Part shown: piece after piece, positions 15,959 through 24,211 of the stretch
How positions within the stretch are numbered: the stretch's first letter is position 1
Layout: each line of letters begins with the position of its first letter
From: Pandoraea commovens
GTDB lineage: Bacteria > Pseudomonadota > Gammaproteobacteria > Burkholderiales > Burkholderiaceae
DNA: 64,000 bases
Direction: 5' to 3'
Assembly: GCF_902459615.1 (NCBI RefSeq)
Contig: NZ_CABPSA010000001.1
Coordinates: forward strand, 496,001-560,000
Made by a program: the position numbers and the translations under genes
The notes under the pieces: generated by a model
Told to the model about the DNA's origin: nothing
Databases searched by the model: none
Seen by the model: only the letters and a program-made list of their open reading frames with translations

Positions 15959-17839
15959 TTAACCGTTGGAAGACGGCAAGCGAATGACCGACGGGCAGTC
16001 CGAGTAAAGCCGTGTAACGTCGTCGGCACGCAGCGTCAGCACTGCGCGCTGATTCACGTATCCCTTGTCTGTGATCTCACCTTGCTCCAGCGACGGCGGC
16101 GATGCCAGGATGGCCGCGCGCGCCGCGCGTTGCGAACTCCCGGCGTCGTGCGCCAGTTGCGCAAGCGCCTGTGCGATGTGTGAGCGGACATCGTCGTGCA
16201 TCGCGAGCGTTTTGCCTGCGTGATCGTCCGCGGACACCTGAGCAGACGCCGCCTTTGCCCGCATGGCAGGACTCGGGAAGATCAGTAGCCCGATTTCATC
16301 GCGATCGTGGCCCGCGATGACGACATCCGACGCGTAAGGGGCCAACGCCGTTACGGCCCGCAGCCGCAGTGCACCTACGGAAACCCACGTGCCGCTCGTC
16401 AGCTTGAAGTCCTCCGACACCCGGCCGTCGAAAATCACCCCCGCGCCGGGATCGTTCGCATCGGACAGACGACCCGCATCGCCGGTGCGATAGAAGCCTT
16501 CTTCGTCGAACGCCTGCGCCGTCGCCTCGGGATCGCCCGCATAACTGCGAAATACCGACGGACCCCGCACGCGCATCTCCAGCTTGTCGCCATTGGGCAC
16601 GAACTTCAGCTCGTTACCCGGTGCGGGCAGACCGATATTGCCCGCGCCCGGGATCGGGAAGTGAACGCTGGTGATCAACGGCGACGTCTCGGTCGCCCCC
16701 CATGCCGACGTGAAGAACGGCAGTGTCTCGCAGTGCCGCGAGGCCAGTCGCTCGAAGCGCTGCCATACCGCCGGGGGCAAACTCGCCGCCGCGTAGAACA
16801 ACACTTGCAGACGACCGAAGAAACGCGCGGCGAATGCCTCGTCGTCTTCGAGAAACGGCGCGAGCGCTTCGAACCCCTTGGGGACGTTGAAGTGCAGCGT
16901 GGGCGACACGTCGCGCAGTGCCTCGACGGAGCGCCCCACGAGTTCGGGCACAGGGCGACCGTCGTCTACATAGAATGCTCCGCCGTTGCGCAACGCCATG
17001 TGGAAGTTATGGTTCGCGCCGAACGTGTGGCTCCACGGCAGCCAGTCGACCACGACCGGCGGCGTCTCGTCGAGGAAATGCCAGCACTGCGCAATCATCT
17101 GCTGATTCGCTGCCAGCATGCGGTGCGTGTTGACGACGATCTTCGGCTTGCCCGTCGAGCCGGAGGTCAGCAGCAGCTTCGCCGTATCCTCGGGGCGCAC
17201 TTGCGCGAAGGCGTTATCCAGCGCCGCCGATGCCGACGTCGACGCAAGCGTGTCGAAACGCAACCACTCCGCATGCCCATTACGCGTGGCGACGACGGGG
17301 CAACGGATCGGCGCGCCGTCGAGCGCGCGCGCGTAGGCATCGCCGTCTTCGACATACACGAGCGCCGGGTCGAGCCGCGCGAGAATACCGTGCAGCTTGC
17401 TCATGTCCTTGGCGATGCGCGAATACGCCGACGACACGATGGCCGTCTGGCGCCCCGCCATCATCGCGCCGAGCACGAGCAGCGCGTGGTTGACGCTGTT
17501 GTCGGACAGAATCACGACGGGACGCTCACGCGGCACGTCGAGATCGAGCAACGCCTGCCCGATCCCGCGCGCCATCGCCAGCCCTTCGCCATACGTGATC
17601 TCACGCCAGAGGCCTGTACCGGACGCGGCATCGCCGGGCTGCCGCCGCTCGGCCACGAAAACAGCCTGCGGCGTCCTTGAAGCCCATTGCACGAGCCAGT
17701 CGGCCGGGCTGCGCTCGAACTCGTCGAGCGTAGTGCGCGAGCGAATCACGAAGCTGCCGTCTGCGCGCACCTCGCGTTCGATATCGGGCCGGGCGAGGCG
17801 GCGCGCGCCCGCCGCCGCGAGGTTCACTCGATGGTCCAC
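15959..17839 (-). CDS. Acyl-CoA synthetase, feruloyl-CoA synthase type
   Basis: A 626-residue adenylate-forming enzyme. The AMP-binding P-loop LLLTSGSTGKPK lies near residue 222, the WLPWSHTFGANHN motif typical of the feruloyl-CoA synthase branch near 265, SAWGATETSPL near 395 and the YRTGDAGR hinge near 475. It activates a carboxylic acid to its CoA thioester with ATP. The ATG at 17839 overlaps the end of the ABC binding-protein gene by 16 bp, so they are translationally coupled. It is the last gene of the operon that also encodes a crotonase, a dehydrogenase and a BKACE enzyme. A phenylpropanoid acid is a plausible substrate but not proven. Confidence 0.85.
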   Translation of the reverse strand: MDHRVNLAAAGARRLARPDIEREVRADGSFVIRSRTTLDEFERSPADWLVQWASRTPQAVFVAERRQPGDAASGTGLWREITYGEGLAMARGIGQALLDLDVPRERPVVILSDNSVNHALLVLGAMMAGRQTAIVSSAYSRIAKDMSKLHGILARLDPALVYVEDGDAYARALDGAPIRCPVVATRNGHAEWLRFDTLASTSASAALDNAFAQVRPEDTAKLLLTSGSTGKPKIVVNTHRMLAANQQMIAQCWHFLDETPPVVVDWLPWSHTFGANHNFHMALRNGGAFYVDDGRPVPELVGRSVEALRDVSPTLHFNVPKGFEALAPFLEDDEAFAARFFGRLQVLFYAAASLPPAVWQRFERLASRHCETLPFFTSAWGATETSPLITSVHFPIPGAGNIGLPAPGNELKFVPNGDKLEMRVRGPSVFRSYAGDPEATAQAFDEEGFYRTGDAGRLSDANDPGAGVIFDGRVSEDFKLTSGTWVSVGALRLRAVTALAPYASDVVIAGHDRDEIGLLIFPSPAMRAKAASAQVSADDHAGKTLAMHDDVRSHIAQALAQLAHDAGSSQRAARAAILASPPSLEQGEITDKGYVNQRAVLTLRADDVTRLYSDCPSVIRLPSSNG

Positions 17840-19005
17840 TTTCCGCCCTTCACCGTGACGAGCACGCGACCGTCTTCGCCATAAGCCGAGTGGTCCTGTG
17901 CGTTGACATTGATCATGCCGTGCGTGGCCGCCAGACCGCGCGTCTGTTCGACGGCGGTAACGAGTGCGTCGCGAAACGCCTGCGTGCCCGGTTGCGCCTG
18001 CTTTGCCGCCACCGCGACGGCACGGTCGAGGACCAGATAAGCGTCGTAGGCGTAACCGGCGAACAGGTTGCGCGAGCCCGCACCGTACTGTGCTTCGTAA
18101 CGCTTCGCGAAGTCGGTGGCGACGGCCTTGCCCGGATGGTTCGCCGACAATTGCTCAGCGACGAGGATGTTACCCACCGGCAGAATCACGCCCTCTGCAC
18201 TCTTGCCCGCGACGCGCAGGAAGTCGTTGTTAGCAACCCCGTGCGTCTGGTAGATACGTCCCTTGTAGCCGCGCTCGCGCAACGTGCTCATGGGCAGCGC
18301 GCCCGGCGTGCCGCTCGCCGCGATGATGACGGCGTCCACGTTGGACGACATGACCTTCAGCACCTGCGCGGTCACGGACTGATCGTTGCGCGCGTAACGC
18401 TCGACCGGTGCGACCTGAATCTGACGAGCGACGGCGCGCGCCTGAATGTCCTTGAGCCACGCTTCGCCATAGGAATCGTTAAAGCCGATGAAGCCCAGCG
18501 TCTTCACCTTGTGCGCCTTCATGTCGTCGAGTACCGCGTCGGCCATGACGGCGACCGATTGCGGCAGCGAGAAGACGTAGCGCATCTGCGTGGCGCTCGG
18601 CACGAACGGACACAGGCCGAGCTGCGGGGTGCGGGTATCGGCTGCTACAGCGGCGACGGCCAGACATGCGGGCGTGGTCGACGACCCGATGATCGCGTCG
18701 ACCTTGTCTTCCGTCGCGAGACGGCGCGCGTTCTTCGTCGCAGTGGTCGGATCGGTAGCGTCATCGAGCACGATGTAGCGCGCTGGCAAACCGCCGAGCG
18801 TGGGCGGCAACATGCCGACGGCCTGCTTCTCCGGAATCCCGAGCGAAGCACCCGGGCCGGTTGTCGAGAGCGTAACGCCTATGGTGACGCCCGCCGGTTG
18901 CGCGTTCGCCTGCGAGGTCGCGCAGAGCATCGCCACACCGGCGAGCGTCGACAACGAAAGGATGCGAGATAGCGCGAAACTGCGTGTGAATCTGTTTGCC
19001 GCCAT
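17824..19005 (-). CDS. ABC transporter substrate-binding protein, branched-chain amino acid type
   Basis: A 393-residue periplasmic binding protein of the Leu/Ile/Val-binding (type I) fold. Residues 1-35 form a Sec signal peptide that probably ends after ANA (SQANAQPA). The mature part starts GVTIGVTLSTTGPGASLGIPEK and contains the two-lobe landmarks IGSSTTPACLAVAAVA and GFIGFNDSYGEAWLKD. In these families the ligand is often an aromatic acid rather than an amino acid. No permease or ATPase gene is nearby, so it must borrow a transporter or act as a sensor. The start at 19005 has GGAGACAAG upstream. Confidence 0.9.
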   Translation of the reverse strand: MAANRFTRSFALSRILSLSTLAGVAMLCATSQANAQPAGVTIGVTLSTTGPGASLGIPEKQAVGMLPPTLGGLPARYIVLDDATDPTTATKNARRLATEDKVDAIIGSSTTPACLAVAAVAADTRTPQLGLCPFVPSATQMRYVFSLPQSVAVMADAVLDDMKAHKVKTLGFIGFNDSYGEAWLKDIQARAVARQIQVAPVERYARNDQSVTAQVLKVMSSNVDAVIIAASGTPGALPMSTLRERGYKGRIYQTHGVANNDFLRVAGKSAEGVILPVGNILVAEQLSANHPGKAVATDFAKRYEAQYGAGSRNLFAGYAYDAYLVLDRAVAVAAKQAQPGTQAFRDALVTAVEQTRGLAATHGMINVNAQDHSAYGEDGRVLVTVKGGKWTIE

Positions 19006-19069
19006 GTGACTTGTCTCCTGGGATGTTTTCGTTCTAGGGGCCGGACAGCTTGCGACGCACACCTTCGCC

Positions 19070-19990
19070 TTACCGCACGGCGAACTCCGGCAGCACTTCA
19101 CGGTTGCGCGGCAGGCCCATGATTTCGCGGGCTTCGGTCGGCGTGGCCGGTTCGTAACCCATCTCGCGCACGAGCCGCACGACGCGCTCGGTGAGTTGCT
19201 GGTTCGTCGCAGGCACGCCGTGCTCGTAATACAGGTTGTCCTCCAGACCGACGCGCACGTGGCCACCGAGCAGAAGTGAATTCATCGCCGACGGCAGTTG
19301 CGCCGGACCGATGCCGCTCACGCAGAAGATGCTGCCCTTGGGCAACAGATCGACCATCGACTGCAACACGCGCGGCGTGTACGGCATGGCGTTCTGGAAG
19401 CCGCGATGCACGCCGAGCACGAGATTGACGAAGAACGGTTCGTCGTCGAATCCGGCGGCGGTCAGCGTGGCGAGGTCTTGCACGATGTGCGTGGGGCTGA
19501 AGACCTCCCACTCCGGCTTGATGCCGCGCTTCTTCATCTCAATAGCGAGATGCTTCGAGCGCTCCGGCGAGGTGTGCATCAGCAGCTCGCGGCCGCCGAA
19601 GCTCGCGATGATGGTCGTCGCATCGAGCGTGCACATCTCGGCACCCGCATCCATGCCTTTCAGGCGTTCTTCCCAGAGGATTTCCCAATAGCCGTTGTCG
19701 GCCTGCCCGATCATGTCGCCGTGGACGCCGCCGCCCGTCGAGTTATTGATGACGATGTCGCACTTGTCGCGAATGCGGCGGTTGATGTCGCGATAAATCG
19801 CCGGATCGCATGTCGCGCCGTCGTCGCCTGGACGCCGCGCGTGAATCGCCACAACGCTTGCGCCAGCGTTGTAGCAGTCGTAGACATCGCGTGCGATCTC
19901 GTCCGGCTGCGTGGGCAGGTGGGGGTTCTGCGACTTGTACGCCATGCCGCCGGTGGGCGCGATGGTGACGATGACTTTGGGTTTGCTCAT
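19070..19990 (-). CDS. BKACE-family beta-keto acid cleavage enzyme (DUF849) with an altered metal site
   Basis: A 306-residue TIM-barrel protein of the beta-keto acid cleavage family, which transfers a unit between a beta-keto acid and acetyl-CoA. Recognisable parts are VTIAPTGG at the N-terminus, INNSTGGG near residue 83, SGIGPAQLP and VGLEDNLY near residue 240. Canonical members have an H-x-H zinc pair (His46/His48 in Kce). Here the segment reads VVAIHARRP, so the first histidine is Ala48 and only His50 remains. The Glu of VGLEDN is kept. Activity may therefore differ. The gene lies 65 bp after the dehydrogenase gene and 64 bp before the binding-protein gene. Confidence 0.85.
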   Translation of the reverse strand: MSKPKVIVTIAPTGGMAYKSQNPHLPTQPDEIARDVYDCYNAGASVVAIHARRPGDDGATCDPAIYRDINRRIRDKCDIVINNSTGGGVHGDMIGQADNGYWEILWEERLKGMDAGAEMCTLDATTIIASFGGRELLMHTSPERSKHLAIEMKKRGIKPEWEVFSPTHIVQDLATLTAAGFDDEPFFVNLVLGVHRGFQNAMPYTPRVLQSMVDLLPKGSIFCVSGIGPAQLPSAMNSLLLGGHVRVGLEDNLYYEHGVPATNQQLTERVVRLVREMGYEPATPTEAREIMGLPRNREVLPEFAVR

Positions 19991-20055
19991 GCGTGTCTCC
20001 TTCTTCGAATCGGTCGTTCGTTGGATCGGATACTTTCAGCGGGGATGCGGAGGGT

Positions 20056-20982
20056 TCAGGGCTTGCTCGCGAGAATGCCGAGGATGACGGCGTCGCGCTG
20101 TGCTTCAAGACGCGCATTGCCCCGGCCAGCCAACTCGGCTTCAACACCCGCGGTGATGCGCGCCTTGAGGTCGTCCGTCAGCACCGGCTCGCCAAGGTCT
20201 GCCCACCAGGACTCGATGGGCGGGCCGAGGTGTTCGAGCAGATGCGCGATGCCGCCCGCGCCGCCCGACAAATGCAGATTCAGAAACGGCCCCAGCGCCG
20301 CCCAGCGAAGGCCGGGACCGTAAGCGATGGCGTCGTCGATATCCGCTACCGAGGCCACGCCCGTATCCACCAGATGAATCGCCTCGCGCCACAGCGCCGC
20401 TTGCAGGCGGTTCGCGATATGCCCCTTCACTTCCTTGCGGACGTGGATCGCGCGCTTGCCGATGGCGCGATAGAACTGCATGGCGGTGTCGATGGCGGCT
20501 TGCGACGACTGTTCGCCACCGATCACCTCGACGAGCGGAATCAGATGCGGCGGATTGAACGGGTGCCCGAGCACCACGCGCTCGGGATGCGCGCACACCG
20601 ACTGCACCCGGCTCATCAACAATCCCGACGAACTCGACGCAATCACCACCGACGGCGGCAACGCGTCGTCCATCTTGCGGAAAAGATCCTGCTTCAGGTC
20701 TTCGCGCTCGGGGCCGCTCTCCTGGACGAAGTCAGCCCCTTCGAGCGCGGCGTCAAGCGTGTCGTGGAACGTGAGGCTGTCGCGTGTTGCGCCCGCCGTC
20801 AGCCCGATGCGGATAAGCGTCGGCCAGTGCGCATCGACGGCTTCGCGCAGGCGCTCACGTGCGCCCGGCGCGGGGTCCCACGCACTCACGCGCAGACCGC
20901 GTGCCAGAAAGTACGCGGCCCAGCTCGCGCCGATGACGCCGGTGCCGATGACGGCGACCTGTTCGATGTTGTCGTATTTCAC
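20056..20982 (-). CDS. 3-hydroxyacyl-CoA dehydrogenase / carnitine 3-dehydrogenase-like
   Basis: A 308-residue NAD-dependent dehydrogenase. The N-terminal Rossmann motif is VAVIGTGVIGASWAAYFLARG, the catalytic-domain motif SSSSGLL lies near residue 118, GHPFNPPHLIPLVEVIGG near 140 contains the catalytic His, and KGHIANRLQAALWREA follows. The single-domain length and the GHPFNPPHLIP motif fit the L-carnitine dehydrogenase/lambda-crystallin subgroup, which oxidises beta-hydroxy acids. In this operon it would make the beta-keto compound used by the BKACE enzyme. Confidence 0.85.
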   Translation of the reverse strand: MKYDNIEQVAVIGTGVIGASWAAYFLARGLRVSAWDPAPGARERLREAVDAHWPTLIRIGLTAGATRDSLTFHDTLDAALEGADFVQESGPEREDLKQDLFRKMDDALPPSVVIASSSSGLLMSRVQSVCAHPERVVLGHPFNPPHLIPLVEVIGGEQSSQAAIDTAMQFYRAIGKRAIHVRKEVKGHIANRLQAALWREAIHLVDTGVASVADIDDAIAYGPGLRWAALGPFLNLHLSGGAGGIAHLLEHLGPPIESWWADLGEPVLTDDLKARITAGVEAELAGRGNARLEAQRDAVILGILASKP

Positions 20983-21010
20983 ATTCGTCTCCGTGGGGAT
21001 GGCCGGACGG

Positions 21011-21778
21011 CTAGCGCGCCGCGCGGCCCAGAAAGCGTTCCATACGCTCGCGCGCTTCGGGCGTGGCGAGCATGAGTGCGCTCGTCACCGATTCGGTGAA
21101 GAGGCCGTCGGCCATCGACATATCGTGAATGCGCGACAGCGCATGTATCGTCGCCCAATTCGACAGCGGGCTGTTCGCCGCCGTGTCACGCGCGAGTTGC
21201 GTCGCCAGCGCGAGTCCGTCGCCACCGTCAACTAGATAGTGTCCGAGGCCCAGGCGCTCACCGTCGACGGCGTCGTAACGGCGGCCCGTGAGCATCATTT
21301 CCGTCATCCGGTCCGGGCCGAGAATGCGCGCCACACGCACCGAGGCGCCGCCGCCGACAAAGATGCCGCGCTTGCCCTCGGGCAGTTGGAAGAACGCGTT
21401 GCGCTCGATCACGCGCACATGGGCGGCCAGCGCCAGTTCCAGCCCGCCACCAATGACAGCGCCTTGCAGGACGGCAACCACCGGGCGTCCACCAAACTGA
21501 ATCTCATGGAAGACCTTGTGCCAACGCTGTGAGACGCGCAGCACGTCGATGGGATCGCGCGTGCTGTTCTCCGAGAGATCCAGCCCGGCGCAGAAGTGCT
21601 CGCCAGCACCGCTCAGGACAACGGCACGGACGCTGTCGTCGAAATCGCGAAAGGCGGCTTCGAGCGAATTGATGGCCGCATCGCAAAGCGCGTTGCGCTT
21701 CTCGGCGCGGTCGAGGGTGACGAACGCGATGGCGTCTTCGACGCGCACGCGCAGGTGGGGATAGGTCATGGTCTGCAT
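21011..21778 (-). CDS. Enoyl-CoA hydratase/isomerase (crotonase) family protein
   Basis: A 255-residue crotonase. The CoA-binding oxyanion loop is GEHFCAGLDLSE near residue 62, and the second oxyanion segment is AVIGGGLELALAAHVRV near residue 105. PEGKRGIFVGGGASVRVARILG follows, where other crotonases place a catalytic Glu (Glu131 region). The expected role is hydration of an enoyl-CoA, or hydration followed by aldol cleavage as in feruloyl-CoA hydratase/lyase. It is the first gene of the minus-strand catabolic operon, divergent from the BoxR-type regulator. Confidence 0.85.
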   Translation of the reverse strand: MQTMTYPHLRVRVEDAIAFVTLDRAEKRNALCDAAINSLEAAFRDFDDSVRAVVLSGAGEHFCAGLDLSENSTRDPIDVLRVSQRWHKVFHEIQFGGRPVVAVLQGAVIGGGLELALAAHVRVIERNAFFQLPEGKRGIFVGGGASVRVARILGPDRMTEMMLTGRRYDAVDGERLGLGHYLVDGGDGLALATQLARDTAANSPLSNWATIHALSRIHDMSMADGLFTESVTSALMLATPEARERMERFLGRAAR

Positions 21779-21797
21779 CGCTCCAAATCGTGAAAAG

Positions 21798-21811
21798 TAT
21801 CTTATAAGATA
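21798..21811. promoter_or_regulatory. Perfect palindrome in the divergent promoter of the CoA operon
   Basis: TATCTTATAAGATA is a 7+7 palindrome only 20 bp upstream of the crotonase start, suited to repression of the operon. The 21779-21986 region is AT-rich compared with its surroundings and also has CTAT-CTC-ATAG near 21939, in front of the regulator. A link to the BoxR-like protein is inference; I cannot match it to a published BoxR motif. Confidence 0.4.
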
Positions 21812-21986
21812 TTTTCCTCGTTGCGCGATTTGTGCAATGCAGTTCAGGGTTAACAGGGATATTTTGTCATTAAAAGCAATTTAATGCATATTTAGAGGCA
21901 CCGATGCAGGAAACGAGCGGCGAGACGCTTCCTATGTGCTATCTCATAGTATATTTATCAGCAACCGCACCCTACCCCGTTAGCCC

Positions 21987-22910
21987 ATGAAAACACCGCC
22001 TGCCGCCACGTCACAGCCCGATCCGGCCGAAGATGCCGACGCCGGGGTGACGTCGCGTCTGGCCTCCCTCGCCCGGCAGGTGCGCATGCTGCGCGCCCAG
22101 CGCGGCATGACGCGCAAACAGCTCGCTGCGCAGTCCGGCGTCTCGCTGCCGTATCTCGCCCGAGTGGAAGCCGGTACCGGCAACGTGTCTCTCGCGGTGC
22201 TGCACAAGCTGGCCGAGGCTCTGAACGTGGGCGTCGAAACATTGGTTGCCGAGCGCTCCATTCACGACGGCGATCTGCTCATCCTGATCGAGTACCTGCG
22301 TCAGCAATCGCCGGAGGTACTCTCGCGGCTGCGCCGCCAACTCGTCGTGCCTGTCGCGGCCGACACGGGACGGATGGGCCAGCGCATCGCGCTCATCGGT
22401 CTGCGCGGTGCGGGCAAGTCAACGCTCGGGCCTCAACTGGCGCAAGCCATCGGCGCGCCCTTCATCGAACTCGACAAGGAAGTCGAACGCGAAGCCGGTA
22501 TTGCCATCGGCGAAGTCATCACCCTATACGGGCAGGCCGCGATGCGTCGCATCGAGCGGCAGTGCATCGAGCGGATCATCGGCGAGCAAGAGCGTGTCGT
22601 GCTGGCCACCGGCGGCGGCATCGTTTCGGAAGCGCCGACCTTCGAACGTGTGCTGCGTGCGTTCCGTACGGTATGGCTGCGCGCGCGCCCGGAAGTCCAC
22701 TTCCAGCGCGTGATGCAGCAGAACGACGCACGCATCGCCACCGAAGCCCTGCGCAACGAGGCGCTCGATCACATCCATCGCATGCTCGACGCCCGCGAGT
22801 CGCTGTACCGGCTCGCCGACATCACGCTCGACACGTCGGACATCACGCCCGAGGCCGCGCTTGCCGACATCAAGGTCCGTCTGTCGTCCTGCGGGATATC
22901 GCGCGGATGA
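21987..22910 (+). CDS. BoxR/BzdR-type regulator: helix-turn-helix plus shikimate-kinase-like domain
   Basis: A 307-residue fusion. Residues 28-88 form an XRE helix-turn-helix (GMTRKQLAAQSGVSLPYLARVE). Residues 131-300 are shikimate-kinase-like, with the P-loop GLRGAGKST at 138-146, IELDKEVEREAGIAIGEVI, a Walker-B-like region and VVLATGGGIV. This architecture is that of BoxR and BzdR, which sense benzoyl-CoA and repress aromatic catabolism. It is divergent from the crotonase-to-synthetase operon, so a CoA thioester made by that operon is the likely effector. No clear Shine-Dalgarno site precedes the ATG at 21987. Its last 41 bp overlap the converging MerR gene. Confidence 0.88.
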   Translation: MKTPPAATSQPDPAEDADAGVTSRLASLARQVRMLRAQRGMTRKQLAAQSGVSLPYLARVEAGTGNVSLAVLHKLAEALNVGVETLVAERSIHDGDLLILIEYLRQQSPEVLSRLRRQLVVPVAADTGRMGQRIALIGLRGAGKSTLGPQLAQAIGAPFIELDKEVEREAGIAIGEVITLYGQAAMRRIERQCIERIIGEQERVVLATGGGIVSEAPTFERVLRAFRTVWLRARPEVHFQRVMQQNDARIATEALRNEALDHIHRMLDARESLYRLADITLDTSDITPEAALADIKVRLSSCGISRG

Positions 22911-23433
22911 CGCTTCGCGAGGGCTGCTTCGCAGGCTTGCCGGATCGGGGTGCACGCGTCTCCAGCGGGGACGCGTTCGTGCCCCTCGCCGCCTTCGCCC
23001 CCTTCACGCCCTTCACGCCCTTCACGCCCTTCACGCCCTTCACGCCCTTCATGCTGGCAAGCCGCATCAGACGCTGAAACTGCGGGCATGCCAGATGCTC
23101 CGTCGCCGGACACTCCGCCGCGTGGCGCAAGCCGTCACGCAACGCGCTCAGTTGCCGGATCGTCTTGTCGATGTCCTCCGCCTTCGCCCGCAACCGCTCT
23201 CGGTCGATATTCGCCTTGCCTTGCGGCAACAACATCCCGGCGATGTCGTCCAGCGAGAATCCGGCCGTGCGACCCAATGCGATGAGCGACAGCGTCTGCA
23301 AGACCGACTCATCGTATTGCCGTCGCAACCCACGTCGGCCCGTCGCGGCAATCAGCCCCTTCTCTTCGTAAAACCGCAGCGTGGACGGCGGCACACCCGC
23401 ATGCGCGACGACGTCGCCAATGTCCAGTGTCAT
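22870..23433 (-). CDS. MerR-family transcriptional regulator with Lys-Gly-Val repeat tail
   Basis: About 187 residues from ATG 23433 (MTLDIGDVVAHAG), chosen for the GGGAG box 8 bases upstream. The N-terminal MerR DNA-binding domain reads GVPPSTLRFYEEKGLI. A dimerisation helix follows, and then a region with ECPATEHLACPQF whose two Cys residues could sense redox state or metal. Beyond this, five perfect KGV triplets and one KGA make a basic tail of low complexity, followed by an Arg/Ser-rich end that overlaps the converging BoxR-like gene. The tail is not typical of MerR proteins. It is divergent from the DUF2938 gene. Confidence 0.88.
   Translation of the reverse strand: MTLDIGDVVAHAGVPPSTLRFYEEKGLIAATGRRGLRRQYDESVLQTLSLIALGRTAGFSLDDIAGMLLPQGKANIDRERLRAKAEDIDKTIRQLSALRDGLRHAAECPATEHLACPQFQRLMRLASMKGVKGVKGVKGVKGVKGAKAARGTNASPLETRAPRSGKPAKQPSRSVIRAISRRTTDGP
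23002..23055. repeat. 9-bp tandem repeat (about 6 units) inside the MerR gene
   Basis: CTTCACGCC is repeated five times exactly (23002-23046), followed by one degenerate copy. On the minus strand it encodes Lys-Gly-Val triplets. In-frame 9-bp units can change copy number by slippage without breaking the frame. Confidence 0.9.
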
Positions 23434-23447
23434 GTCGAGACTCCCGC

Positions 23448-23478
23448 TTGACTTCAAGTTGACTTGAATTCGTATAGT
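23448..23478 (+). promoter_or_regulatory. MerR-type promoter with 19-bp spacer and operator
   Basis: A -35 box TTGACT (23448-23453) and a -10 box TATAGT (23473-23478) are separated by 19 bp, the long spacer typical of MerR-activated promoters. A near-symmetric operator TTCAAGT-TG-ACTTGAA (23453-23468) fills the spacer, as in SoxR and CueR promoters. It drives the DUF2938 gene and is adjacent to the divergent MerR start. Confidence 0.75.
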
Positions 23479-23536
23479 GCCCTAATCGCGGACTTGCCGT
23501 CACGGCACGGACGCACTGTCGACTCAGGAGATGACA

Positions 23537-24052
23537 ATGACAACGCTTACCTTCGTCGCGCAGATCCTTGCGATCGGCGTCTTCGCGACGGTTGTGATGG
23601 ACCTCTGGGCGCTGTTGCTTCGCCGCGTCTTCGGCATTGCATCGCTCGACTTCGCGATGGTCGGACGCTGGCTTGGGCATATGCCTGCCGGTCGCTTTGC
23701 TCACGCTGGCATCGCCCGTGCGACGCCCGTTGCGGGCGAGAAAGCGCTCGGGTGGTTTGCGCACTACGCTATCGGTGTTGGCTTCGCGGCCGCCCTCGTC
23801 ATGCTCGCGGGTTCGGAGTGGTTGGATGCGCCGACGTGGCCCATGCCGCTCGCATTCGGCGTAGCCACCGTCGTGATGCCCTTCTTCGTCATGCAACCCG
23901 CGTTCGGCGCCGGCATTGCCGCCAGCAAGACACCCAAACCGGCACAGGCACGCCTGCGCAGCCTGATGACGCACACGGTGTTCGGTCTGGGTTTATATGC
24001 GGGCGCGTCGGTGGTGAGCGCCGCAGTGGTCATAATCGCCACCTCGGACTGA
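23537..24052 (+). CDS. DUF2938-family membrane protein
   Basis: A 171-residue protein with four or five hydrophobic helices (LTFVAQILAIGVFATVVMDLWALLL; GWFAHYAIGVGFAAALVMLAG; WPMPLAFGVATVVMPFFVMQPAFGAGIAAS; FGLGLYAGASVVSAAVVIIA), matching DUF2938. The start at 23537 is preferred because AGGAG sits 6 bases upstream; the ATG at 23531 touches that site. It is the evident target of the MerR regulator, which suggests a role in response to a small-molecule or redox signal. Function unknown. Confidence 0.8.
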   Translation: MTTLTFVAQILAIGVFATVVMDLWALLLRRVFGIASLDFAMVGRWLGHMPAGRFAHAGIARATPVAGEKALGWFAHYAIGVGFAAALVMLAGSEWLDAPTWPMPLAFGVATVVMPFFVMQPAFGAGIAASKTPKPAQARLRSLMTHTVFGLGLYAGASVVSAAVVIIATSD

Positions 24053-24211
24053 ACGCAAGTCCGCGCGAACGAACCCTTCGCGCTTGAGCTGTCACGGACG
24101 CCGTACTATAGTGGCCGACGCCATGCCGCACTCGTTGCGCTGTGGCGTCCTCACAAAATTGCATGGCGGCACAGGGCACCGTGGCACGCCGACACAAGGA
24201 TTTCGCCCACT

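Noticed and set aside
23002-23055. CRISPR-like short repeat array
   Set aside because: Units are 9 bp, directly adjacent, without spacers and in frame inside a MerR gene.
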